Source of the DNA: Intestinimonas sp.
GTDB lineage: Bacteria > Bacillota > Clostridia > Oscillospirales > Oscillospiraceae
Length of the DNA stretch: 64,000 bases
Assembly: GCA_022653075.1 (NCBI GenBank)
Contig: JALCSB010000002.1
Location: 62,001 to 126,000, forward strand
Reading direction: 5' to 3'
The notes beneath the pieces are model-generated. The model was not told the DNA's origin. It made no database searches and saw only the letters and a program-made list of their open reading frames with translations. Numbering within the stretch: position 1 is the stretch's first letter; every line of letters begins with the position of its first letter. A program made the position numbers and the translations under genes. Of the stretch, positions 50,951 through 58,417 are shown piece after piece.

Positions 50951-51117
50951 ATGTTAGAATTTATTGTTAGCGGTATTATCGGCGGAGTGGCCGGATATCT
51001 GTATTACAGGCTAGTCGGGTTCCAAGCGGTTCCTGTTCCATCACGTCCAGCCCATATATATCCAAGATCTACGGAATCGTAGTGGGCCTGCTGATTGTTG
51101 GAACTTTTATCAGATAA
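50951..51117 (+). pseudogene. Frameshifted DUF6132-type small membrane protein
   Basis: The frame from ATG 50951 gives MLEFIVSGIIGGVAGYLYYR LVG, then drifts into a short ending. In another frame immediately after, SGSCSITSSPYISKIYGIVV GLLIVGTFIR continues to TAA 51115-51117. Together these are the DUF6132 pattern (GxxAGYLYY..VGC.SG.C.IT..PY.S.IYG). A single missing base near 51020 breaks the gene, so it is a decayed gene or contains a sequencing error. It is rightward, against the early operon, and followed by its own terminator. Confidence 0.65.
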
Positions 51118-51129
51118 TCTTTTCAGATC

Positions 51130-51167
51130 AGAGCGGATGCATGATTTATTCATGCTCCGCTCTTTTC
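51130..51167. terminator. Bidirectional terminator after the DUF6132-like gene
   Basis: AGAGCGGA-GCATGA / TCATGC-TCCGCTCT stem followed by TTTT. Confidence 0.75.
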
Positions 51168-51219
51168 TGTTTTTGCCCCGGCCTGCGCGGCCATATTATA
51201 GCCTCCCAGCCTTCCGTTT

Positions 51220-51477
51220 TCATCTGCCTCTCTCGGTCTTCCTCCTGATCTCCTCCGCACATTTGGCACACACCGGTCTTTTGTTGATGTAGACTAAACC
51301 CTCCGTGCTGCCGCAGAGGGCGCAGCCGGGATTATATTTTCTAAGTACGATGGAGTCTCCATCTGTGAAAATTTCAACGGCGGCCCGGTCCTCGATTTCA
51401 AGCACCCGCCGGAGCTCCACGGGCAGCACAACCCGCCCAAGCTCGTCTACCCGCCGTGTAATTCCTGTCGCTTTCAT
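51220..51477 (-). CDS. AbrB/SpoVT-type regulator with C-terminal zinc-binding motif
   Basis: An 85-residue protein. The AbrB swapped-hairpin domain covers residues 1-46 (GITRRVDELGRVVLPVELRR VLEIED), followed by CALCGSTEGLVYINKRPVCA KCAEEI, a four-cysteine knuckle. Such AbrB-plus-zinc proteins occur often in clostridial prophages and conjugative elements. It may modulate early or host genes. Confidence 0.88.
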   Translation of the reverse strand: MKATGITRRVDELGRVVLPVELRRVLEIEDRAAVEIFTDGDSIVLRKYNPGCALCGSTEGLVYINKRPVCAKCAEEIRRKTERGR

Positions 51478-51525
51478 TTGCTTTCCTCCTCGGCCTGTGT
51501 GGCCTCATCCATATGGCTGCGGCAA

Positions 51526-52950
51526 TTATGCCGCACCCATGTTCCCGGCCGCGGCCCGGACGGCATTTTTCAGTTTCTGTGCCTTGATCTCGTCGGACCG
51601 CTCCACCTTGTTCAGCGCTTCCATCATGGTGAGATAGGATTTCTGCCACTGGGTAAAAAGCAATTTAAAGGTAGTGGTGGCCTCGTCGCTCATGGCCAGC
51701 TGCTTTTCCGCCGCGGCGGCTTTTTCCTCCGCCGCTTTCAGGCGCTCGGCGGCTTTTTGGAGCTCCCGCTCTTTTTCCGCGATCTTTTCAGCGGCTTCGG
51801 CCTCCGCGTCGGCCTTTAGCTTTGCCATGGCCTCGTCGCTGGGCTGCTGGACGGCCACCTCCACCGGCTTTTTCTTTAGGTCTTCCAGCTCCCGCCGGGC
51901 AGTTTCTACGGCGTCTTTTTCCTGCTTGGCCTTTTTCTTGGCCGCCGCCAGCTTTGCCTCCAGATCATCCGCCTTTTCAGTGAGCACCTTCAGCTTGGCC
52001 CGTTCCGCTTCCATATCCACGTCATAGACCTTCTGCTGCTCGTCCAGCTGGTCCTTTATGGCCTTTTCAGCGGATTGTTTTGCCTGCAGAGCCTCATCCC
52101 GTTCCCGATTGGCGTCGGAAACTTCATCCACCATATTGTCAAGATTCTCCTGTGCCTCGGAAAGGTCCGCAGTCATACTGTTAAGCTTCTCCTCAGCGGC
52201 TTTTTGGGCGGACAGGGCCTCGTCCCGCTCGTGGATGAGCTTGTCCAGCTCTCGGGTGGAGAGGTGCTCCACGTCGTGCTCTTCCGCAAAGGCCTCCCGT
52301 TCCTCCACGGGGATTGCCAGGAGCTTCAAAGCCTTGGTATACGGCAAATTCCCAAGCGTTTGCGAATTTGCCTCCGGTCCGAACAGCCCCATCTGATCCG
52401 CTCCATATTCCTCAAAAATGCGCATCAGGTTATTTGCGGTTGACTGGGAAAACTCCACCTCATTGCGAAGCCAGTCTCCCCATTCCCCATGACCCAACAT
52501 GGACTTTGCTTCCACAAGCCGGCGCCCGATCTCGATGGCATAGCCAAGCACAATCTGTTTAAACTGCTGGTGCAGCGTCTTGATTTCCAGCGTCACCGCC
52601 TGGATCGTCCGGTCCTGTGCCGGCGGCCGGTGCTGCTGCTTGAGTGAAACAAGGGGTTCCATCGGCTCTGTGTTTTTCCGGTATTGCGCTTCTTCCCGCA
52701 GAGGGCACCAGTCCGGGGCGGTATCCGGGTCAAAATTTTCATCATCCGCGATTTTTCGCTGCCCTTCCGCAAAGTGGGAACAATAGTGCGTATGCGGTTC
52801 ACACGGCCTTTTCTCCGTGCCTCCGCCCGGCGTTACAACGCTTACATAATCGTATTCATTGCTGTACCAATGGCCGATCACGCACGATCCACAGCGGAAT
52901 TTACAGGTATCTTCCGGTTCCCGCCTTTCGCTGCTTTCCATATTATTCAT
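51526..52950 (-). CDS. DUF3102-type protein with Cys-rich head and long coiled coil
   Basis: A 474-residue protein. Residues 15-95 contain several Cys/His pairs (CKFRCGSC..., HTHYCSHF, DWCPLRE), likely metal-binding. The DUF3102 part follows (ALEIGRRLVEAKSMLGHGEW-like region with FSQSTANNLMRIFEEYGADQ), and residues 235-430 form a long Ala/Glu/Lys coiled coil. DUF3102 proteins are found with ParB-like helix-turn-helix functions in phages and plasmids; a partition or replication-accessory role is inference. Confidence 0.85.
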   Translation of the reverse strand: MNNMESSERREPEDTCKFRCGSCVIGHWYSNEYDYVSVVTPGGGTEKRPCEPHTHYCSHFAEGQRKIADDENFDPDTAPDWCPLREEAQYRKNTEPMEPLVSLKQQHRPPAQDRTIQAVTLEIKTLHQQFKQIVLGYAIEIGRRLVEAKSMLGHGEWGDWLRNEVEFSQSTANNLMRIFEEYGADQMGLFGPEANSQTLGNLPYTKALKLLAIPVEEREAFAEEHDVEHLSTRELDKLIHERDEALSAQKAAEEKLNSMTADLSEAQENLDNMVDEVSDANRERDEALQAKQSAEKAIKDQLDEQQKVYDVDMEAERAKLKVLTEKADDLEAKLAAAKKKAKQEKDAVETARRELEDLKKKPVEVAVQQPSDEAMAKLKADAEAEAAEKIAEKERELQKAAERLKAAEEKAAAAEKQLAMSDEATTTFKLLFTQWQKSYLTMMEALNKVERSDEIKAQKLKNAVRAAAGNMGAA

Positions 52951-52976
52951 GCTATCTGCACCTCCACTTGAAAAAA

Positions 52977-54995
52977 TTACGCGGCGTGTGCGGTCTTCTT
53001 TTTTGCTCTTCCTGCTTTTTTGTTCACACGCTCCTCCAGCCAGGAAACAACAAAATTCCTGATCTCCGGCACAAGCTCATAGCTCTTGTTATTTTTGGTA
53101 CGGCACTGGATCACCCGCTTATCCCGCAGCTCCAGCGTAAAATACGGCTTTTCCGGCTCTGCTTTTTTCCGGACGAAAAAGATCGCCGTTTCTCCGTTTG
53201 CTACGCGCTGGATATACCCGCCCACGCAGTGGTGCAGGGCCGCGCCCTCGTCGGAAAGTTCTTTCTGCGCTCTGGCCGGGCGAATCAGCAGGGCGCCCCG
53301 CTCCCAGGCCCAGCGCTCCAGCTTTTTCACCTGGGCGGCGAATTTTTCCTGATCCGCTTTATTCTTCTGGTAGGATATCTGCGCCATTGTCCGGTTATGG
53401 GCCTCCTGTAAATCCCGTGGGAAAAGGATTTCCCGGCTGTGCAGGTCAAGCCGCAGCTGCCCGCATTCCTGTATGTAATCCCGGTAGGTCTGCTCCAGAT
53501 TCCCATGGTGGGCCTCCGTCTGCCCGCTCAGATACTTGATGATCTTCCGCAGCGGAGCATAGGCCATGGCGTTCTCCAGCAGGTCAAAATGCAGATCCAT
53601 TTCCAGCATCTCCGAAATATCCCGCTCGGCAAGGCTGCCCAGTTCATGGTATCCCCACAGCTTCGTGAGCTTCTGCACATCCTCCATGTTCCACTGGTCG
53701 GCGGGTTTCAGCTTCAGGAGGCGCAGCGGGAACTTAAAGCACTCCTTCAGCTTGCCGCGGCTCCACCGGACAGCGTTCCGGTTTTCTTTGGACAGCCCGG
53801 CCACCCGCTGAAACACCAGATTTTTATATCCGGCTTTCCATAAAAATTCCATCACCGGGTACCGCGCCCAGTCCATGGCATAGCGGACCACGTTGTGGTA
53901 ACCGTACCCTCCATCCCGGTATTGCGTCCAGCTTGTCTGGTGGTACCCCGGAATATCTGCGTATTGAAGCCGGGTTCCGGCGACAGCCCCCTCCAGAGAT
54001 CCCTCAAAAAATTCATAGCTTCCGTCATAGACCTCAACGCCGGAAAATCTGGTCCAGACGTCCATCCGGTATCGGTATGCGTTCATGCAGTAGTTTTCCT
54101 TGTATTCATGGAGCCACTTGGCCGCCCGGTTTCCCCGCACGGCGTACCGGCCAAACTCTTCCAGCCAAGGCGCCACCTGTTCATACCGCGCCGTGGGGTC
54201 CCGCTTCACATGCCACTGTCTGAAAAACACGGTCTTTCCGTCCGTTCCCAACTGTGCGGCCACAATGTTTTTCACATACTCGGCCCGGAAATGATCCGTC
54301 CGGCTCAGAACACAGATCACTTCCTCACCGCAGTCCGGGCATCTGGTGATGGAAAACTGGCGGAATCGCTGCCAAGGACCTGCATGTACCTTCCGTCCGC
54401 AGCGGAAACATACACCCCGGACGTTTCCTTTTTTATAGACCAATGTGTGATCCCGCCCGATAATCTCCCGGCGCACCCATTCTTCCAGCCCTTCCGGCAG
54501 CTCTCCGGGGCAGAGATCCACGTCCTCATCCCGCAGTTCTCCGCGGGCGTCTGCCTCGGCCTGCTTCTCAGCGTTCAGTGCCTGATCCACCCAATTCTCC
54601 AGATGGTCTAAAAAATGGTTTTGGGTTTCAGTTCTCCCCAGCCATTTTGCCAGCGCCGCCTCGTCCCGCTCGTCAATTCGTGGATAGCAGGTTCTCGGAT
54701 CTGTGCGCATCTGTCGCATGGCCGGACGAAGCCGGTGCCGCTTACCCTGCCGCTCTCCCTGGTAGAGGATCACGGCCCGGTTCTGCTTTTTGAAACAAAT
54801 CAGCCTGAAATTTTTTGCGGCGTCCTGGGCCGTCCGGCCATATCCCACTGCCTTATTCCGATTGACCAGGAAGGTCACTACCAATAGCCGCTCATGCTCC
54901 GCCACCGGCCACGAAAGGGAAACCCGGTAATCCTCGTTTCCGCTGTGAATGTCCTCCGGCCACGGCATGGCCTTGACGTTTTTTGGTATCTTCAT
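52977..54995 (-). CDS. PcfJ-like protein
   Basis: A 672-residue protein. The C-terminal PcfJ signature is clear: LSDEGAALHHCVGGYIQRVA NGETAIFFVRK with YFTLELRDKRVIQCRTKNNK. The N-terminal two thirds include zinc knuckles (CFRCGRKV, CPDCGEEVICV). PcfJ is known from enterococcal plasmid pCF10 and many Firmicute prophages, always with PcfK; its biochemical role is unknown. Confidence 0.9.
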   Translation of the reverse strand: MKIPKNVKAMPWPEDIHSGNEDYRVSLSWPVAEHERLLVVTFLVNRNKAVGYGRTAQDAAKNFRLICFKKQNRAVILYQGERQGKRHRLRPAMRQMRTDPRTCYPRIDERDEAALAKWLGRTETQNHFLDHLENWVDQALNAEKQAEADARGELRDEDVDLCPGELPEGLEEWVRREIIGRDHTLVYKKGNVRGVCFRCGRKVHAGPWQRFRQFSITRCPDCGEEVICVLSRTDHFRAEYVKNIVAAQLGTDGKTVFFRQWHVKRDPTARYEQVAPWLEEFGRYAVRGNRAAKWLHEYKENYCMNAYRYRMDVWTRFSGVEVYDGSYEFFEGSLEGAVAGTRLQYADIPGYHQTSWTQYRDGGYGYHNVVRYAMDWARYPVMEFLWKAGYKNLVFQRVAGLSKENRNAVRWSRGKLKECFKFPLRLLKLKPADQWNMEDVQKLTKLWGYHELGSLAERDISEMLEMDLHFDLLENAMAYAPLRKIIKYLSGQTEAHHGNLEQTYRDYIQECGQLRLDLHSREILFPRDLQEAHNRTMAQISYQKNKADQEKFAAQVKKLERWAWERGALLIRPARAQKELSDEGAALHHCVGGYIQRVANGETAIFFVRKKAEPEKPYFTLELRDKRVIQCRTKNNKSYELVPEIRNFVVSWLEERVNKKAGRAKKKTAHAA

Positions 54996-55007
54996 GCCGG
55001 CGCCCCC

Positions 55008-55391
55008 TTACAGGAAATCTTCCAGATCCAGCATCACCTTATCGGCTACTGGTGGCTTAACCGGAGTTGATACAGCTCCACAGGCGGCCACCATCACCTT
55101 TTCCCGAATTTCATCGTTTCTGGTGATTTCAAAGTATGTGTCAACGGTATTGAATACCGCATCCGGCGTCAGGACTGCCACATTCTTATGGGCAGCTTTC
55201 CTGGCCACTTCGGTTACCTGTGCCAGTGCCTGATTGAGGCTTTTTCCATCCGCCGCAACTCTGGCGGCGGTGACATCGTCGGCGCAGCGGTCAATCACAT
55301 AATGGCCGATGATCTCCAGATATGTGTTGTCCGGGTCCTTCTGCATCTCCGCGTTGATTTTTTCAATGGCTTTTTCAATTCCCATATCCAT
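55008..55391 (-). CDS. PcfK-like protein
   Basis: A 127-residue protein (GGAGG 8 bases before the ATG at 55391): IEKAIEKINAEMQKDPDNTY LEIIGHYVIDRC, ending in VADKVMLDLEDFL. Helical, acidic, and directly upstream of the PcfJ gene, as in pCF10-type pairs; the ending DLEDFL is typical of PcfK. Confidence 0.8.
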   Translation of the reverse strand: MDMGIEKAIEKINAEMQKDPDNTYLEIIGHYVIDRCADDVTAARVAADGKSLNQALAQVTEVARKAAHKNVAVLTPDAVFNTVDTYFEITRNDEIREKVMVAACGAVSTPVKPPVADKVMLDLEDFL

Positions 55392-55623
55392 GTTTGGTTT
55401 CCTCCTTGCCGATTTCTTTTACGCCGTTACCGCCGTCCGGCAGGCATCCCATGTGCTCCACCAGAAGGCCCTGCACCTTTCTTGGAATATCCCGCCGGTC
55501 CATCACCACCAGAAAGCGCTCCGAGCTGATCACCAGTTCACTCTCGTCCATCAGGATGTCATACCCGGTTTTATGTATCTGCTTGATGGCCCTGCACAGG
55601 CCCTGCTCTGAAATCAGCATCAC
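55375..55623 (-). CDS. Hypothetical early protein
   Basis: An 82-residue protein (GTG/ATG at the start) with QGLCRAIKQIHKTGYDILMD and VVMDRRDIPRKVQGLLVEHM. Overlaps both neighbours, so it is translated as part of the early operon. No domain recognised. Confidence 0.65.
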   Translation of the reverse strand: MMLISEQGLCRAIKQIHKTGYDILMDESELVISSERFLVVMDRRDIPRKVQGLLVEHMGCLPDGGNGVKEIGKEETKHGYGN

Positions 55624-55958
55624 GGGCGCTCCCTTTTAACCGGGTACTGCCTGAAATAGGCCCGCTTTTCGATTTCCTTTTCCCTGGCGCACTGATTGCA
55701 AAGGCCATTTCCGTTGACAAATGCCTCATAGCCGCAGCAGCGGCATACCCCGCGCTCCGCTTTTTTCAGCTTGACCGCCCGGCAGTCGCAGGCGTTCAGG
55801 CCCCAGCTAATATGCCATTCGCGGCAGGCCAATAGCACCGCGTTTTCGTCTGTTAGGGCCACCAGATCTACCGTTCCATACTCCGGGTGGGTCACCCGGT
55901 AGGCATCCGGCTTCAGTTCACAAGCAGTCTTTCTCATCTTTTCCCTCCATTCGTTCAT
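55620..55958 (-). CDS. Hypothetical zinc-ribbon early protein
   Basis: A 112-residue protein. An N-terminal beta-rich domain (AYRVTHPEYGTVDLVALTDE) is followed by a CRCCGYEAFVNGNGLCNQCA four-cysteine ribbon and a basic tail. Starts with an ATGA overlap on the tiny gene upstream. Function unknown. Confidence 0.7.
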   Translation of the reverse strand: MNEWREKMRKTACELKPDAYRVTHPEYGTVDLVALTDENAVLLACREWHISWGLNACDCRAVKLKKAERGVCRCCGYEAFVNGNGLCNQCAREKEIEKRAYFRQYPVKRERP

Positions 55959-56077
55959 CCAAGTACCGCCGTGCCGGCGGTGGTAAAAACGATTACCATT
56001 AGAATGCTCTCACTCATGATGTAAGCATCAAGGATAAACAGCACGGCGGCCAGAATCTGTCCTTGCGCATATTTCAT
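55955..56077 (-). CDS. 40-residue single-span membrane peptide of the early operon
   Basis: ATG at 56077 overlaps the upstream stop (ATGA), and its own stop overlaps the next ATG in the same way. The product is mostly hydrophobic (ILAAVLFILDAYIMSES then ILMVIVFTTAGTAVLG). Two chained ATGA overlaps make translation very likely. Function unknown. Confidence 0.6.
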   Translation of the reverse strand: MKYAQGQILAAVLFILDAYIMSESILMVIVFTTAGTAVLG

Positions 56078-56349
56078 ACATTCCATCCGGTGGCCGTCTC
56101 TCGGATCACTTCACACTCTCGGGCAAACACGCCGACCTTAACGCCCTTGATTTCTATGAAATAAAGGGTTCCGCCGTATTGGCGCGGTTCACTCTCCACC
56201 ACTTCATAAACCCCGCCGACCTTCGGGCGGTTAAACGGTTCTACCGGGAGTTCTTCCAAAACCCTGATCTTCAAAGATAATTCCTCCTTATGTACCGCCG
56301 CGTTCCAGCGCCGGCCACAGTGGCGGCAGATACGATATCGGTATTTCAC
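56074..56349 (-). CDS. Hypothetical early protein, with possible internal TTG start
   Basis: A 91-residue frame: CRHCGRRWNAAVHKEE at the start and KVGGVYEVVESEPRQYGGTL in the body, probably a small beta barrel. The frame starts with an ATGA overlap at 56349. A perfect AAGGAGG lies inside the gene, 8 bases before an in-frame TTG at 56274, so a shorter 66-residue product may also, or instead, be made. Confidence 0.65.
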   Translation of the reverse strand: MKYRYRICRHCGRRWNAAVHKEELSLKIRVLEELPVEPFNRPKVGGVYEVVESEPRQYGGTLYFIEIKGVKVGVFARECEVIRETATGWNV

Positions 56350-56585
56350 AGCCCCACTCTGGCTACATAATCGCCGTAGCTTAGGCCCGCTCTGCGGGCC
56401 GCGCGGCTGATTTCCTCAATGGTATAGCCTGGGGCACGGCGCTTCTTTTTCTCATGCGGGCTGCTGAATTTGGAGCCGAACCGGCAGGCCGACGAGCAGT
56501 AGACCTGTCTGGTGCTGCTTGCGGTGAACTTCTCCCCGCAGACCGGGCAGACCAGCGTATCCCCGATCTTAGCCAAGCGGCGCAC
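56346..56585 (-). CDS. Hypothetical zinc-finger early protein
   Basis: A 79-residue basic protein (GTG start). CPVCGEKFTASSTRQVYCSS ACR is a four-cysteine zinc finger; the tail IEEISRAARRAGLSYGDYVA is helical and common to small phage and conjugative-element proteins of Firmicutes. Overlaps both neighbours. Confidence 0.7.
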   Translation of the reverse strand: MRRLAKIGDTLVCPVCGEKFTASSTRQVYCSSACRFGSKFSSPHEKKKRRAPGYTIEEISRAARRAGLSYGDYVARVGL

Positions 56586-56697
56586 CCCCGATCAGCAGCG
56601 CGCCCACAAGCACGGTCAGCACCGCCCAGCCGATGCAGCACAGCGCCAGCTTGAACCGCCTGCGGCGCTCATAGCGGGTCCGATGTCTATGTATCAT
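56569..56697 (-). CDS. 42-residue membrane peptide of the early operon
   Basis: ATG at 56697 with GGAAGGAGAATAACA upstream. Basic head (MIHRHRTRYERRRRFKL) and one membrane helix (ALCCIGWAVLTVLVGALLIG). The longer frame to 56865 has no ribosome binding site and is rejected. Confidence 0.55.
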   Translation of the reverse strand: MIHRHRTRYERRRRFKLALCCIGWAVLTVLVGALLIGGAPLG

Positions 56698-56834
56698 CCT
56701 GTTATTCTCCTTCCTGATAATATCTGCACCGTCGCACCTGTAATCAGCAGCACCAGTGCGGTAGACGGCTTGTCCCCGCAAAACGCCGCCGCAAACAGCA
56801 GCAGGGCAGCCTTTTCCGCTTGATATCCCGCCAA
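56694..56834 (-). CDS. Possible 46-residue membrane peptide
   Basis: From a TTG at 56834 the frame gives a hydrophobic protein (AALLLFAAAFCGDKPSTALV LLITGATVQIL) whose TGA overlaps the next ATG (ATGA), in line with the coupling used throughout this operon. Start codon and ribosome binding site are weak, so the gene is tentative. Confidence 0.35.
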   Translation of the reverse strand: MAGYQAEKAALLLFAAAFCGDKPSTALVLLITGATVQILSGRRITG

Positions 56835-56901
56835 AAAACACGTTCCACGGTCTGCTCTTCCTCACATTCCCGCCGCGTGGGCGGCGGCTATTCTTGGACT
56901 G

Positions 56902-57135
56902 TTACGCCCTGCGTTTTTGGTGCGTTGTCCGAAATGCCCTCAATTCCGGTCTTGCCGGGTGGGTCGCTCTGGCCAGGTATTCCGCTATGGCCTTCTCAGT
57001 GACCCATACTTTCCCGCCGCGTTTCCGCTGAATGTATGCCAATCTGCCGCTGGTCCGTTCAGCGTCCAATGTGACCAGCGACACGCCCAGCCTGGCAGCC
57101 GCGTCCTTGCGGCTCAATAATGCGCATGTTGCCAT
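56902..57135 (-). CDS. Excisionase/MerR-type helix-turn-helix protein
   Basis: A 77-residue protein: LLSRKDAAARLGVSLVTLDA then GRLAYIQRKRGGKVWVTEKA IAEYLAR. This winged HTH_17 fold is that of phage excisionases and small regulators. It is the second gene of the early leftward operon, far from int, so either Xis or an early regulator. AAGGAGG precedes the ATG. Confidence 0.8.
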   Translation of the reverse strand: MATCALLSRKDAAARLGVSLVTLDAERTSGRLAYIQRKRGGKVWVTEKAIAEYLARATHPARPELRAFRTTHQKRRA

Positions 57136-57208
57136 GTGGGTTCCTCCTTGTGTTAATTGCTCCCGATTTCGCCGCGTGTTAGAATTACGGTAGAAAGGGG
57201 GTGATTTT

Positions 57209-57508
57209 ATGTGGCTTTACAAAAGTCCAATAGGTGTAATTCGTATAGTCAAAAATAGAACCGGCTCATATTCCATTGTTATCAACGAAGTTTTTTACGG
57301 TACATATCCGTCTGCGGTTGCCGCCGCAGATGATGTTTACACTTTTTCTACAGGCTGCTTTGAGTGGGACAAACATTGCGCCGATATTGATTATCAGCTC
57401 GCGGCAGGCTCGTTTGTCCGGCCGGAATCATGCCGGCCGCTGCTGCTCTTGGTTATGCAGATTTTTCTCCTGGCACTTCGGTTTGGCAAAACCGCACTCC
57501 CTCTATAA
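57209..57508 (+). CDS. Hypothetical small protein, rightward in the early region
   Basis: A 99-residue protein with a good AAGGGGGTGA element. WLYKSPIGVIRIVKNRTGSY and AAADDVYTFSTGCFEWDK match a small protein type common in Firmicute prophages ('AADDVYTHTTGCYEWD'). The carboxyl end (RPLLLLVMQIFLLALRF) overlaps the 3' end of the convergent gene at 57453-57608. Function unknown. Confidence 0.6.
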   Translation: MWLYKSPIGVIRIVKNRTGSYSIVINEVFYGTYPSAVAAADDVYTFSTGCFEWDKHCADIDYQLAAGSFVRPESCRPLLLLVMQIFLLALRFGKTALPL

Positions 57509-57608
57509 ATGCTGTAATCAGGGGGATACTGTTGACGGGAACGGATTGAATCAGTTGCTTGAGTTTGTCCATGTCGGACCGCTCTTCGTTTTTAATGACG
57601 ATGTCCAT
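57453..57608 (-). CDS. First gene of the early leftward operon, 51-residue protein
   Basis: ATG at 57608 with a near-perfect AAAGGAGGTGCTTTAT. Product: MDIVIKNEERSDMDKLKQLI QSVPVNSIPLITAFIEGVRF. Short proteins of this kind ('L..LI...P......I..F..G') are common directly after the early promoter in Firmicute temperate phages. It lies just downstream of the leftward promoter at 57710-57682. Confidence 0.7.
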   Translation of the reverse strand: MDIVIKNEERSDMDKLKQLIQSVPVNSIPLITAFIEGVRFCQTEVPGEKSA

Positions 57609-57783
57609 ATAAAGCACCTCCTTTCTTGTGATTTCTTCTTTACTATTTAGCTAATGTGTTTGCTCCTGTGTTGATAATCACATACTATCATGCTTATTCG
57701 TGATTGTCAACACGTATTTAAGAAATTTTGTGTTGACAATCACATCCGGTTTGTATAATATAGAAAAGAAAGGAGGCGATGGC
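57609..57783. promoter_or_regulatory. Immunity region: divergent promoters with three repressor operators
   Basis: Operators GTGTTGATAATCAC (57668-57681), GTGATTGTCAACAC (57700-57713, inverted) and GTGTTGACAATCAC (57730-57743). Leftward promoter: TTGACA 57710-57705, 17 bases, TAGTAT 57687-57682, with operators at the -35 and at the start point. Rightward repressor promoter: TTGACA 57733-57738 inside the third operator, with a TATAATAT -10 (57754-57761). This is a lambda-like divergent genetic switch. Confidence 0.82.
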
Positions 57784-58266
57784 ATGTATCACAGAATAAG
57801 AGAAATTCGAAAACATCTGGACTTGTCTCAAAGAGAGTTTGGAGAGAAACTCGGTGTCAGCCGGGACGTTATGGCCAACATAGAAAACAACAGAGTTGAA
57901 CCGAGCGAGCTTTTTGTTAATTATCTCTGTTCCACATTTAATGTCTCCGAGTCTTGGCTCCGTACCGGTGAGGGTGACATGTTCGTGCATCCGGACACAT
58001 TCACGCTGGACGAATACGCGCGAGAGAATGAGCTTTCCGCTTTAGAGATTAAATTGTTCAAGGCGTACCTGGAAATTCCACATGAAATGCGTGCGACCCT
58101 GCTGGATCGCTTGAAAGAAACATTTTGCGCAGACTGCAAATTCAGGGTGGAAGATAGCCGTGAGCGCGAGATCGACCGCGAAGTGTCTTCATACCGGTCC
58201 GAGTTGGAAGATGAAAAAGGGGACACGGTAAAATCATCAGCTTTACCAAACGCCAAAGAGGCCTGA
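57784..58266 (+). CDS. CI-like prophage repressor
   Basis: A 160-residue protein from ATG 57784 (AAAGGAGGCGATGGC upstream). The XRE domain IREIRKHLDLSQREFGEKLG VSRDVMANIENNRVEPSELF occupies residues 5-60, and SESWLRTGEGDMF closes it. The C-terminal 90 residues are helical (LSALEIKLFKAYLEIPHEMR) and lack a LexA-type peptidase dyad, so induction probably uses another route (for example an antirepressor or ImmA-like protease). Divergent from the early operon. Confidence 0.88.
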   Translation: MYHRIREIRKHLDLSQREFGEKLGVSRDVMANIENNRVEPSELFVNYLCSTFNVSESWLRTGEGDMFVHPDTFTLDEYARENELSALEIKLFKAYLEIPHEMRATLLDRLKETFCADCKFRVEDSREREIDREVSSYRSELEDEKGDTVKSSALPNAKEA

Positions 58267-58275
58267 AGCATAGAA

Positions 58276-58314
58276 AAGCACCGTCCCATTTCTGAGACGG
58301 TGCTTGATTTTTTC
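58276..58314 (+). terminator. Terminator of the repressor gene
   Basis: AAGCACCGTC / GACGGTGCTT stem followed by GATTTTTT. Confidence 0.85.
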
Positions 58315-58417
58315 GTCAGATTATACGAATTTTCCAGTTGTTTCTTCTTTTGTGCCGTTTTGTGTGATATAGTTAATTTTATCCATCCAGTGGATAAAAT
58401 AGAGGGAGGAACAGAAA

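Noticed and set aside
56700..56865. Longer GTG-initiated version of the 42-residue membrane peptide gene
   Set aside because: The region is better explained by another frame ending in an ATGA overlap, and the internal ATG at 56697 has the only good ribosome binding site.
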